Shown: positions 1 to 6,495 of the stretch, piece after piece
How positions within the stretch are numbered: position 1 is the stretch's first letter
Layout: every line of letters begins with the position of its first letter
Assembly (NCBI GenBank): GCA_905197435.1
Contig: CAJJYX010000166.1
Coordinates: forward strand, 1-7,062
Origin: an uncultured Bacteroides sp.
GTDB lineage: Bacteria > Bacteroidota > Bacteroidia > Bacteroidales > Bacteroidaceae
DNA length: 7,062 bases
Direction of reading: 5' to 3'
Position numbers and translations under genes: made by a program
The notes under the pieces: model-generated
What the model was told of the DNA's origin: nothing
What the model saw: the letters and a program-made list of their open reading frames with translations, nothing else
Database searches by the model: none

Positions 1-34
1 CCGCAGGCCGTAGGCTCCGCCGAAAGAACCTATT

Positions 35-973
35 TCAAATTTCCGGGTCGCCGCACGGGTCGTCCACTTCGTCGATGATTTCGCCCGTTTCAGGGTCAAC
101 GTCGAACGCTCCTGATAGTTTTTGCTTCGTAAGATTATATTTGCGCTCTTCAAGGCGCAGGCGGCGGCTTTCCATCTCATAACCCTTGATAGAATCAAGT
201 AGCTTGATGATACGCCCGTGTATCTTGTTTAGTTCGGCTTCCAGTTTCATAGCGCGATCAAACGCGCTTGCCTTGATGACTGTTTGCATATTGACTTTGT
301 AACTGGATTTCTCCAACTCCATTTGACGGTCTGCCGTGGTATCTTCCAGCGCGGCTATTTCGCGTTGTAATGCGTCCAGTTGCTTTTGCTTTGCCTTTGA
401 CGGTGGCTTACCATCCGGGCCGCTGTCAATCTCCCACGTCAGGTCATCACGCTTACGGCGCAGGGTTTCCAGTTTCTCTTGCTGTTGCTCCAAACGCTCC
501 GTACTCTTTGGCGCACACATTTCAACAACGCGGTCAATATACAGCGCGTCCGGGTCGCCGTTCTCTATCTTTGCAATCTTGCTTTGCAGGTCGGCTTCCT
601 TTGCAATCAGAAGTTGCAATTCAGAAAGCATATTCGTTCCCGTGTCAAGCGTGATACTTTCGATGTATTCGCGCTGTTCGTCCGGGAGGTCCGCAAGGCG
701 AACCGTTGAATATGCGCCGTGGGTTTCCGCGTTTCGGTTTCTGCGTGGAGCGCCCGCACCTGCGGCGTTCTTATTGCCGGGTTGTCCGCCGCGCTTCCGC
801 GGTGGTTTCTGCGCTTCAAGTTCCGCCGCCCAGCTATCAAGGCTTTTCCATTTGCGGACCTGTTCAGGCTTTACGCCGACTTGCTCCGCAACCTGTCGGG
901 CCGTCAGCGTTCCGCCAGAATCAAGCCATATCCGCCGGGCTTTGTCACGTTCCGGGTTTCGCTCTCTTGCCAT
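35..973 (-). CDS. terS: Phage terminase small subunit (PBSX-type TerS)
   Basis: Likely DNA-recognition subunit of the phage packaging motor; it binds the pac or cos region and hands DNA to the large terminase. The 312-residue product starts with a helix-turn-helix (about residues 8-52, with TARQVAEQVGVKPEQVRKWK), the usual terminase small-subunit DNA-binding domain. A basic Gly/Asn/Lys-rich linker follows at about 57-85 (KRGGQPGNKNA), characteristic of PBSX-family small terminases in Firmicutes phages. Two charged coiled-coil stretches (about 125-215 and 240-285) fit ring oligomerisation, and the tail is acidic. The ATG at 973 is preceded by an AGGGGG stretch, rather far away. It follows the ArpU-like gene after about 200 bp holding a promoter and a hairpin. 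The large subunit should lie to the left, outside the window. Family assignment is from sequence recognition; the specific DNA site is unknown. Confidence 0.82.
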   Translation of the reverse strand: MARERNPERDKARRIWLDSGGTLTARQVAEQVGVKPEQVRKWKSLDSWAAELEAQKPPRKRGGQPGNKNAAGAGAPRRNRNAETHGAYSTVRLADLPDEQREYIESITLDTGTNMLSELQLLIAKEADLQSKIAKIENGDPDALYIDRVVEMCAPKSTERLEQQQEKLETLRRKRDDLTWEIDSGPDGKPPSKAKQKQLDALQREIAALEDTTADRQMELEKSSYKVNMQTVIKASAFDRAMKLEAELNKIHGRIIKLLDSIKGYEMESRRLRLEERKYNLTKQKLSGAFDVDPETGEIIDEVDDPCGDPEI

Positions 974-1041
974 GCGTCCGCCGCGCCCCCTTTCGTTTGT
1001 TTTTCATTTTTCGTTCTGGGCGTTGCCGCGGAAATGCGTAA

Positions 1042-1074
1042 AAAACGGGCCATGTTCAAAACATGGTCCGTTTT
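1042..1074 (-). terminator. Terminator-like hairpin in the leader of the terminase gene
   Basis: Arms AAAACGGGCCATGTT (1042-1056) and AACATGGTCCGTTTT (1060-1074) pair over 15 positions around a 3-base loop, with a single non-Watson-Crick pair at 1049/1067. That pair is a C-A mismatch in minus-strand RNA and a G-U wobble in plus-strand RNA. Read on the minus strand, six T residues (rc of 1040-1045) end the stem, as in an intrinsic terminator; on the plus strand there are four. It sits between the late regulator and terminase, downstream of a predicted promoter, so it could end the upstream transcript, attenuate the terminase transcript, or be an operator palindrome (CATGTT...AACATG). Confidence 0.6.
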
Positions 1075-1138
1075 CAGGCTTCCGGCGGCGTGGAGGAATG
1101 CGCCGCCCGTATCGTTGTGTTCACTTTTCACAATGCCA

Positions 1139-1147
1139 ATTATAGCA
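1139..1147 (-). promoter_or_regulatory. Extended -10 promoter candidate for the terminase/late operon
   Basis: On the minus strand this reads TGCTATAAT, a perfect extended -10 (TGn) plus TATAAT. No good -35 exists at 16-18 bp; a TTGCCA lies 21 bp upstream (rc of 1166-1171), which is too far. Extended -10 promoters can do without a -35, or an activator such as the adjacent ArpU-like protein could replace it. It lies just after the stop codon of the regulator and about 165 bp before the terminase start, with the 1042-1074 hairpin in the intervening leader. Confidence 0.5.
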
Positions 1148-1173
1148 GGAAAAACGGGCAATAGGTGGCAATC

Positions 1174-1647
1174 TTATTTTTCCGGGAAAACGTAGCGGGA
1201 AATCCGCTTGTTCTGCTCAAAGCGCTTTGCCAATCTATCCAACGCAATGTTTCGGATATTCCGGCATTGCCGCGGGCTGTAATTTACGCGTTGCGAAAGA
1301 CGTTCCCATTGAAGCCCGTCTATGTAAAAGCCGGAAATCACCGCTTTTTCGCGGTAGTTCAGGGCGTTCAACTCCGAAAGAATTTCGCCCTTTATCACGG
1401 TCAGCCTTTCGTTTTCCCGGCGCATATTTGCGATAGTGTCGGAAACGGACTGCGGGATATTCAGTACGACGCGTTCGACAGGGTTTGAAACCCCACCTTT
1501 CCCGTGTGGCATACCGTCGGAATTCACCGCGCCCAACGTGGAATAGTATTGATCTTCAAGGTTCCGAATAACCCGCTCGTTCATGGTGACTGTTTTATCT
1601 ATATCCCGGTAAAAATCCAGAATAGCAATAACTCTTTCTTGCTTCAT
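1174..1647 (-). CDS. Phage late-transcription regulator, ArpU/RinA/DUF1492-like, sigma region 4 fold
   Basis: A 157-residue protein with an N-terminal helical half and a C-terminal sigma-region-4-like helix-turn-helix. The segment LNYREKAVISGFYIDGLQWE at about residues 102-121 matches the YR/F..GL.W..IA pattern of this group, followed by SPRQCRNIRNIALDRL (about 129-144). Proteins of this type sit directly upstream of terminase in Firmicutes phages and are thought to activate late genes; RinA and ArpU are the named relatives. The ATG at 1647 is chosen over the longer in-frame start at 1752 because AGGAGG lies 10 bases before it and the longer version would overlap the preceding gene by 77 bases. 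The gap to the preceding gene is 28 bp. The stop is followed within about 30 bp by the extended -10 promoter of the terminase operon, a likely target, though that is inference. Confidence 0.72.
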   Translation of the reverse strand: MKQERVIAILDFYRDIDKTVTMNERVIRNLEDQYYSTLGAVNSDGMPHGKGGVSNPVERVVLNIPQSVSDTIANMRRENERLTVIKGEILSELNALNYREKAVISGFYIDGLQWERLSQRVNYSPRQCRNIRNIALDRLAKRFEQNKRISRYVFPEK

Positions 1648-1675
1648 TGCTCCGTTTCCTCCTGTTCCTGCTCTA

Positions 1676-2032
1676 TCAAGGCGGCTTATATACCCTGCGG
1701 AAAGGACGCGCCCGCTCATAATGTCTGATTTGGACCATATACCGCCGTTCAATCAGCGAGGCCCGCTCCCTCCGCTGTTTCCTGCGGCTGTGCTTCGGCT
1801 CTGCCTGTGCTACGGCTTCTTCAACTTGCGTGATGAATTCTTCAACTGCGTTTGTCGGTGTGTCCGCAATGGACGTGATTACGTCCCGTATGACCTGCAA
1901 CGCTTCTTGAATGCGGTATATGGCTTCTCCCGCTGATACGCCCACCTGCTCCACAAGTATCATCGCGGCTTCACGGAAACGCTCTGCTTCCTCCGCCGCG
2001 GCTTCCAGATAATTGGTCGTGTATTCGTCCAT
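1676..2032 (-). CDS. Uncharacterised phage protein, helical with basic C-terminus
   Basis: I do not recognise a function. The 118-residue product has an acidic, Ala/Glu-rich helical N-terminal three quarters (about residues 1-78, with hydrophobic residues spaced as in amphipathic helices) and an abrupt switch to a strongly basic tail (KHSRRKQRRERASLIERRYM, about 80-99) that could bind nucleic acid. There are no cysteines, signal peptide or membrane segments. The ATG at 2032 has GAGGGG six bases upstream. It lies 9 bp after the zinc-ribbon gene and 28 bp before the ArpU-like gene, so it is probably co-transcribed with both. Similar short proteins with Arg-rich ends occur near terminase in Clostridia prophages, but I cannot name a family. 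Confidence 0.6.
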   Translation of the reverse strand: MDEYTTNYLEAAAEEAERFREAAMILVEQVGVSAGEAIYRIQEALQVIRDVITSIADTPTNAVEEFITQVEEAVAQAEPKHSRRKQRRERASLIERRYMVQIRHYERARPFRRVYKPP

Positions 2033-2041
2033 CTGCGCCCC

Positions 2042-2233
2042 TCACTCTTCCGCCGGGGAACAGAGATATTCCACCGAACAAAAGATTTTGATAGGCTCTC
2101 CGCAATGCGGACAGTTGACAGGGCCGCTTACTTGCGTTCCCAAGGTGCTATAATTTACCGCTTCCGCCGCGTCGAATTTCTCCCGACAATGCGGGCAAAT
2201 GCCGCTATCAATACACCGCGTTTCCTCCGCCGT
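2042..2233 (-). CDS. Small CPHC zinc-ribbon phage protein, 5' end lost at the junction
   Basis: About 62 residues remain. Two CPHC knuckles separated by 24 residues (SGICPHC ... VNCPHC) predict one four-Cys zinc ribbon, followed by two more cysteines (IFC, YLC) and an acidic end. Small zinc ribbons like this are common in phage early and late-control regions; the role is unknown. Reading upstream, the frame gives AEETRCIDSG, then runs into citrate synthase DNA at about 2231-2233. The codon there is ACG, one base from ATG, so the natural start may have been an ATG at exactly this point. The only in-frame start now is a TTG at 2251, inside the citrate synthase coding sequence, and it is unlikely to be authentic. 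The stop is 9 bp before the next phage gene. Confidence 0.55.
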   Translation of the reverse strand, partial: TAEETRCIDSGICPHCREKFDAAEAVNYSTLGTQVSGPVNCPHCGEPIKIFCSVEYLCSPAEE

Positions 2234-2942
2234 GTTCGGCCTGCAAGACAAGCAGCAGATCGAGCGTACGGGCTTCCAGGCCGGTGAAATCTTTTTTCAG
2301 CATGTGAAGGAAGTTCTCGGCGATCGAAAGGTTTTCGTGCGGATGGCGGATATGCAACGAGCGGCCTTGCTGGCTGTGCCGGTAAATATTGTAGGCATAG
2401 GCGATGATGGTCGGGAAACGGGAGATCAGTTCGATCGACTGGCGCATCAGGTTGTCGCGGGAAGTATCATCGGCATCCGGGTCGAAGCGGTACATCTCGA
2501 GCACGCTGCGCGCCAGGATATTCATGATATTGTTTCCTTCAAGTTCAATGATATTCATCTTGGTCTTCTGCTCCAACGGCATGTTGTCATTGATGAGTTC
2601 ACGGAAAGAAGAGAGTTCTTCCTTGTCGGGCAGACGACCGGAAAGTAACAAGTAGGCGATTTCCTCAAAACCGAAACGTTTCTCTTTAATAACACCATGC
2701 GCCAAGTCATCCACATCATACCCACGATAGAATAATTTGCCGGGAATAGGTTTCAGCCCTCCACCGGGAATGCGCTCATAACCGACCACATTGCCTATTT
2801 TAGTCAAGCCCACCAAGACTCCCGTGCCGTCCTCATTACGCAAGCCACGCTTCACATCAAACTTCTTGAACAGTTCATTCTCAATCCGGGTAGCTTCCTT
2901 CATGTCTTCGGAAAGCTTGTAAATCAGATACTCCTTCTTCAT
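2208..2942 (-). pseudogene. gltA: Citrate synthase, 3' truncated at the catalytic histidine
   Basis: Citrate synthase condenses acetyl-CoA and oxaloacetate to citrate. The first 241 residues are a convincing hexameric-range Bacteroides-type enzyme: the N-terminal extension, FYRGYDVDDL (about 71-80), the YLLLSGRLPD helix (97-106), and HPHENLSIAENFLHML (200-215). They end in LQAEHGGGN (233-241), which holds the first catalytic His (H237; E. coli H264). After N241 come three unrelated residues and a stop. The second catalytic His (GPxHGxAN), the catalytic Asp and the C-terminal CoA-binding part, roughly 200 residues, are missing, so the product should be inactive. A simple frameshift does not explain this, since no frame to the left continues the enzyme. 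The ATG at 2942 follows icd by 12 bp; no clear Shine-Dalgarno site is visible, as usual in Bacteroidales. Confidence 0.88.
2220..2233. other. Junction between phage-type DNA and the citrate synthase gene
   Basis: On the minus strand, citrate synthase coding holds through Ala-Glu-His-Gly-Gly-Gly-Asn (H237 codon at 2232-2234, Asn codon at 2220-2222), then gives Ala-Val-Tyr-stop, which does not match the family. From the other side, the zinc-ribbon frame is convincing up to about 2231. The bases GGCGGAGGAAAC (rc of 2220-2231) can belong to either side. No target duplication or terminal inverted repeat can be judged with only one end visible. Confidence 0.8.
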
Positions 2943-2954
2943 AATCGTTTCATT

Positions 2955-4115
2955 TTATTCGTTATTCCCTTTTTCTATTCGTCCTACAATCTCCCGGGTG
3001 AAAGCCGAAGTGGACAGCGAGACGCCACCCGGCATAAAACGGGCCAAGTCGGCTGTAGCACGAGCCTCGGTGAAACTTCGCTCCAAAGCTTTCTCAATAA
3101 GAGAGGCGGCTTCTCTCCAACCCAGATACTCAAGCATCATCACAGCGGAAAGAATGATGGAACAAGGATTCACAATGTCCTTCCCGGCAATGCCCGGCGC
3201 TGTTCCGTGAGTAGCCTCAAAGATGGCATGCCCCGTTTTATAGTTGATATTCGCACCCGGTGCAATGCCGATGCCACCCACCATGGCAGCCAGTTGGTCG
3301 GACACATAATCACCGTTCAGATTCAACGTGGCAATCACGGAATATTCTTCGGGAATAAGCAACGTGTTCTGCAGAAATGCATCGGCAATGCAGTCCTTGA
3401 TGACCAGACGCCCTTCCGCCAGCTCTTTAGCAAACTCACGCTCTGCCAACTCGTAGCCCCACTTCCTGAAACCACCTTCCGTAAACTTCATGATGTTTCC
3501 CTTGTGTACCAACGTTACGGAAGGCAGATGATGCTCAAGCGCATATCGGCAGGCGGCACGTACCAAGCGTTCCGTTCCTTCTCTTGAAACGGGCTTCACA
3601 CCAAACGAGGAGGTCTCCGGAAAACGGACTTTCGTCACTCCCATATCGTCATGGAGAAAACGATAGAACTTCTCAGCCTCCGGAGTTCCGGCTTCCCATT
3701 CGATGCCTGCATAAATATCCTCGGTATTCTCACGGAATACGCACATATCTACCTTCTGCGGTTCCTTTAGCGGAGAAACGATACCCTTATACCAACGCAC
3801 AGGACGTTGGCAGACATATAAATCAAGCGTCTGGCGCAATGCCACGTTCAACGAACGGATGCCCCCACCGACAGGAGTTGTCAAAGGGCCTTTAATCCCC
3901 ACTTTATATGTGCGGAAAGCTTCCATGGTTTCACCCGGCAGCCAGGAGCCGGTTTCATTGAAGGCACGTTCTCCAGCCAGCACTTCTTTCCATTCAATGG
4001 CACGCTTGTCACCATAGGATTTCTTGACAGCGGCATTTACGACAGCCTGCATAGATGGAGTCACTTCCGCTCCTACTCCATCACCGGTAATAAAAGGTAT
4101 AATGATTTTTTCCAT
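2955..4115 (-). CDS. icd: Isocitrate dehydrogenase, probably NADP-type
   Basis: Oxidative decarboxylation of isocitrate to 2-oxoglutarate in the cytoplasm. The 386-residue protein is collinear with E. coli Icd (416 residues), lacking a loop of about 13 residues near residue 235 and carrying 2 extra residues before the cofactor loop. Substrate residues are present: S88, N90, R94, R104, R128 (VFREN), Y135, K205 (VHKGN), D245, D269 and D273 (NLNGDYVSD). The cofactor loop is [15 protein letters not shown] (303-317). At the positions of E. coli K344, Y345, V351, Y391 and R395 it has G308, I309, V315, A355 and R359, a mixed NAD/NADP pattern, so coenzyme preference is uncertain. It is 3 bp after aconitase and 12 bp before citrate synthase, clearly one operon. 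Complete and intact. Confidence 0.95.
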   Translation of the reverse strand: MEKIIIPFITGDGVGAEVTPSMQAVVNAAVKKSYGDKRAIEWKEVLAGERAFNETGSWLPGETMEAFRTYKVGIKGPLTTPVGGGIRSLNVALRQTLDLYVCQRPVRWYKGIVSPLKEPQKVDMCVFRENTEDIYAGIEWEAGTPEAEKFYRFLHDDMGVTKVRFPETSSFGVKPVSREGTERLVRAACRYALEHHLPSVTLVHKGNIMKFTEGGFRKWGYELAEREFAKELAEGRLVIKDCIADAFLQNTLLIPEEYSVIATLNLNGDYVSDQLAAMVGGIGIAPGANINYKTGHAIFEATHGTAPGIAGKDIVNPCSIILSAVMMLEYLGWREAASLIEKALERSFTEARATADLARFMPGGVSLSTSAFTREIVGRIEKGNNE

Positions 4116-4118
4116 ATC

Positions 4119-6362
4119 CTATCTCGCATTAAGTGCAGAGCCGGCCCGGAACCAGGCTATCTGCTGCTCGTTATACGTATGTTGTACTTCAAAACTTTCT
4201 TTGCTTCCATCTTCGTGGTGAAGAACCACCTTCAAAGTGTGCCCCGGAGTAAAATCTTTCAGCCCTATGACAGAAAGCAGGTCATGTTCCCGAATCTTAT
4301 CATAATCGGCCTTGTCCGCAAAGGTCAGTGCCAACATTCCTTGTTTCTTTAAGTTCGTCTCATGGATACGGGCAAAACTTTTCGCCAAAATGACACGTAC
4401 ATTCAGGAAGCGCGGCTCCATGGCAGCATGTTCACGGCTGGAACCTTCACCATAATTCTCTTCGGCAACGACAATGGAAGGGATACCTTCGGACTTATAC
4501 AGCTTTGCCGTGCCGGATACTGTTCCATAAGTATTGGTGGAACGGTTCCAAACCTTGTTCGTCTCTCCATTGAAGGCATTGGTGGCTCCCATCAGCATAT
4601 TGTCCGAAATGTTTTCCAGATGCCCTCGGAAACGAAGCCACGGCCCTGCCATAGAAATGTGGTCGGTAGTACATTTTCCCTGCACCTTAATCAATAAAGG
4701 CATATTCAGTAAATCCATGCCGTCCCAGGCCGGGAAAGGAGTCAGCAGTTGCAAACGTTGTGAATGAGGGTTGACCGCAATTTTCGTCCGCTCTTTGTTT
4801 GGAGCAATATATCCTTCTTTTCCTCCGATGAATCCATGTACCGGCAGTTCTTCGCCGACAGGTTCAGAAAGTTTCACAATCTCTCCTTTAGCATTAACCA
4901 GTGTATCCCGCAAAGGGTCAAAACAGAGGTCACCGGCAATAGTCAATGCCATAGTAATTTCGGGAGAAGCCACATAAGCAAAGGTATTCGGATTGCCGTC
5001 GGCACGTTTTGCAAAGTTACGGTTAAAAGAGGTGACGATGGAGTTCTTACGTTCCGGATCATCAGTATGGCGCTTCCATTGGCCTATACAAGGTCCGCAA
5101 GCATTCGCCATTATCGTTGCACCTATATCTTCGAAGGCAGCAATCATTCCGTCGCGTTCAGCAGTGGCACGTATCTGTTCCGAACCGGGGTTGACAATCA
5201 ACGGGGAGGCTACCTTTAAGTTCTTTTCTCTTACCTGCCGGGCAAGGGAGGCTGCACGGCTCAAATCCTGATAAGATGAATTGGTGCACGAGCCTATCAG
5301 GCCTACTTCCATCCGACGGGGATAGTTATTGGTTATCACAATCTCGGCAAACTTCGATATCGGTGTCGCCACATCCGGCGTAAAGGGTCCGTTGATATAC
5401 GGTTCCAGCAGCGAGAGGTCTATTTCAATGATGCGGTCGTAATATTTTTCCGGATTTGCCAGAACTTCTTCATCAGCACGGAGGTCGGCAGCCACAGAAG
5501 CAGCCATCTCAGCCACTTCTTCGCGCCCGGTAGCTTTCAAATAAGCACCCATACGCTCATCATAAGGGAAAAGGGAGGTAGTCGCTCCCACCTCTGCACC
5601 CATATTGCAAATGGTAGCCTTTCCGGTGGCTGACAATGAAGCTGTTCCCGGTCCGAAATATTCAATGATAGCATTGGTCCCTCCTTTTACCGTAAGAATG
5701 CCCGCCAACTTCAAAATAACATCTTTGGGAGCTGCCCAGCCATTCAATTTACCAGTCAAACGCACTCCTATCAAACGCGGCATTTTCAATTCCCATTCCA
5801 TACCGGTCATCACATCCACAGCATCGGCACCACCTACACCGATAGCTACCATGCCCAAACCTCCGGCATTGGGCGTATGAGAGTCTGTGCCTACCATCAT
5901 CCCACCCGGAAATGCGTAATTCTCGAGCACTACCTGATGGATTATGCCTGCCCCCGGCTGCCAAAAACCAATACCATAACGCGAGGAGGCATCACGAAGG
6001 AAATCATAGACTTCTTCGTTAGTCTTTGTAGCGGTTGCGATGTCTTCTTTTGCACCTTTATAAGCTTGAATCAAATGGTCACAGTGAACAGTGGAAGGTA
6101 CGGCAACCTGCTCACGGCCGGCATTCATAAATTGTAATAAAGCCATTTGGGCAGTTGCATCCTGCATGGCTACACGGTCGGGACGGAAATTTACATAATC
6201 TTCTCCCCGTCTGTATTTCTCCACTTTATCCTCATCATACAAATGAGCATACAAAATTTTCTCAGCCAAAGTCATTGGATGCTGTAGTACGTTTCGCACG
6301 CGTTCTATTTTCCGCAAATAAGCTGCATAAAACGCTTCGAGCATCGTTAAATCATATACCAT
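4119..6362 (-). CDS. acnA: Aconitate hydratase (aconitase), mitochondrial-type
   Basis: Isomerises citrate to isocitrate through cis-aconitate using a [4Fe-4S] cluster. The 747-residue protein matches the mitochondrial-type length and motifs: [13 protein letters not shown] (about 158-170), the first cluster cysteine in GSCTNSSY (C359), the other two in [11 protein letters not shown] (C422, C425), and the catalytic serine in [15 protein letters not shown] (S641, with R643). The swivelling C-terminal domain is complete. Numbering is almost identical to the pig enzyme (C358, C421, C424, S642). I chose the ATG at 6362 (Met-Val-Tyr-Asp-Leu) rather than the GTG two codons upstream because the Met-Val-Tyr start is usual in Bacteroides homologues; this is a weak preference. 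First gene of the acn-icd-gltA run, with a 133 bp divergent intergenic region upstream. The symbol could equally be acn. Confidence 0.95.
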   Translation of the reverse strand: MVYDLTMLEAFYAAYLRKIERVRNVLQHPMTLAEKILYAHLYDEDKVEKYRRGEDYVNFRPDRVAMQDATAQMALLQFMNAGREQVAVPSTVHCDHLIQAYKGAKEDIATATKTNEEVYDFLRDASSRYGIGFWQPGAGIIHQVVLENYAFPGGMMVGTDSHTPNAGGLGMVAIGVGGADAVDVMTGMEWELKMPRLIGVRLTGKLNGWAAPKDVILKLAGILTVKGGTNAIIEYFGPGTASLSATGKATICNMGAEVGATTSLFPYDERMGAYLKATGREEVAEMAASVAADLRADEEVLANPEKYYDRIIEIDLSLLEPYINGPFTPDVATPISKFAEIVITNNYPRRMEVGLIGSCTNSSYQDLSRAASLARQVREKNLKVASPLIVNPGSEQIRATAERDGMIAAFEDIGATIMANACGPCIGQWKRHTDDPERKNSIVTSFNRNFAKRADGNPNTFAYVASPEITMALTIAGDLCFDPLRDTLVNAKGEIVKLSEPVGEELPVHGFIGGKEGYIAPNKERTKIAVNPHSQRLQLLTPFPAWDGMDLLNMPLLIKVQGKCTTDHISMAGPWLRFRGHLENISDNMLMGATNAFNGETNKVWNRSTNTYGTVSGTAKLYKSEGIPSIVVAEENYGEGSSREHAAMEPRFLNVRVILAKSFARIHETNLKKQGMLALTFADKADYDKIREHDLLSVIGLKDFTPGHTLKVVLHHEDGSKESFEVQHTYNEQQIAWFRAGSALNAR

Positions 6363-6443
6363 AACCACTGCTTTTTTAGATTTCCATTATTGTAAAGACT
6401 ATAAATTAATATCATCAACAACTAAAAAGACTGAATAGTTTAA

Positions 6444-6451
6444 CAAAATAA
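6444..6451 (-). promoter_or_regulatory. Candidate promoter for the acn-icd-gltA operon
   Basis: The minus strand reads TTATTTTG, 7 of 8 to the Bacteroidales -7 box TAnnTTTG. The upstream -33 region holds only TTCG at about the right distance, so support is weak. It would give a leader of roughly 75 bases before the aconitase ATG. The 6363-6495 intergenic stretch is AT-rich and holds nothing else I can name. Confidence 0.3.
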
Positions 6452-6456
6452 AGCAA

Positions 6457-6490
6457 TTTTTCCGCTGAAAGCGAAGAATGATTACCTTTG
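6457..6490 (+). promoter_or_regulatory. Bacteroidales-type promoter for the helicase gene
   Basis: TACCTTTG at 6483-6490 matches the Bacteroidales -7 consensus TAnnTTTG exactly. TTTTTC at 6457-6462 lies 20 bp upstream and is a partial match to the -33 TTTG element. The gene's ATG begins only 5 bases after the -7 box, so transcription would start at or next to the start codon. Confidence 0.6.
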
Positions 6491-6495
6491 CAAAC

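Larger units (their letters stand above)
1..2231 (-). mobile_element. Partial prophage/phage segment, Firmicutes-type late-gene control and packaging start
   Basis: All four genes here lie on the minus strand and fit the stretch of a tailed temperate phage just upstream of the packaging genes: small zinc ribbon, short helical protein, ArpU/RinA-like late regulator, then terminase small subunit. The Gly-Gly-Gln-Pro-Gly-Asn-Lys-Asn linker in the terminase and the strong AGGAGG site before the regulator are typical of phages of Clostridia-like Firmicutes and unlike the Bacteroides-type genes to the right. Codons are richer in G and C than in the right-hand part. The right boundary is the break in citrate synthase near 2220-2233; the left boundary is outside the window. 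No integrase, repressor, transposase or attachment site is visible. It could be an inserted element or foreign DNA joined in assembly. Confidence 0.75.

Noticed and set aside
336..1145. Long plus-strand open frame of 269 codons (Ser/Cys/Arg-rich)
   Set aside because: It lies antisense to the terminase small subunit, has low-complexity composition typical of a GC-rich shadow frame, and matches no family I recognise.
1179..1192. Small palindrome TTTTCC-G-GGAAAA near the end of the ArpU-like gene
   Set aside because: Six-base arms inside the coding end with no T-run in a useful place; too weak to call a terminator or operator.
1648..1752. Longer N-terminus for the ArpU-like protein (start at 1752)
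   Set aside because: It would overlap the preceding gene by 77 bases and lacks a ribosome site; the ATG at 1647 has AGGAGG at good spacing.
2146..2154. Plus-strand TGCTATAAT, with TTGACA at 2115-2120
   Set aside because: The two boxes are 28 bp apart, too far for one promoter; they lie inside the zinc-ribbon gene and point into citrate synthase antisense. Probably chance.
2208..2251. Simple frameshift or sequencing error ending citrate synthase
   Set aside because: No minus-strand frame to the left resumes citrate synthase (no GPxHGxAN-type motif), and a different, coherent zinc-ribbon gene starts there.
2042..2251. Zinc-ribbon protein starting at the TTG at 2251
   Set aside because: The first codons are citrate synthase DNA read in another frame, so this start exists only because of the join.
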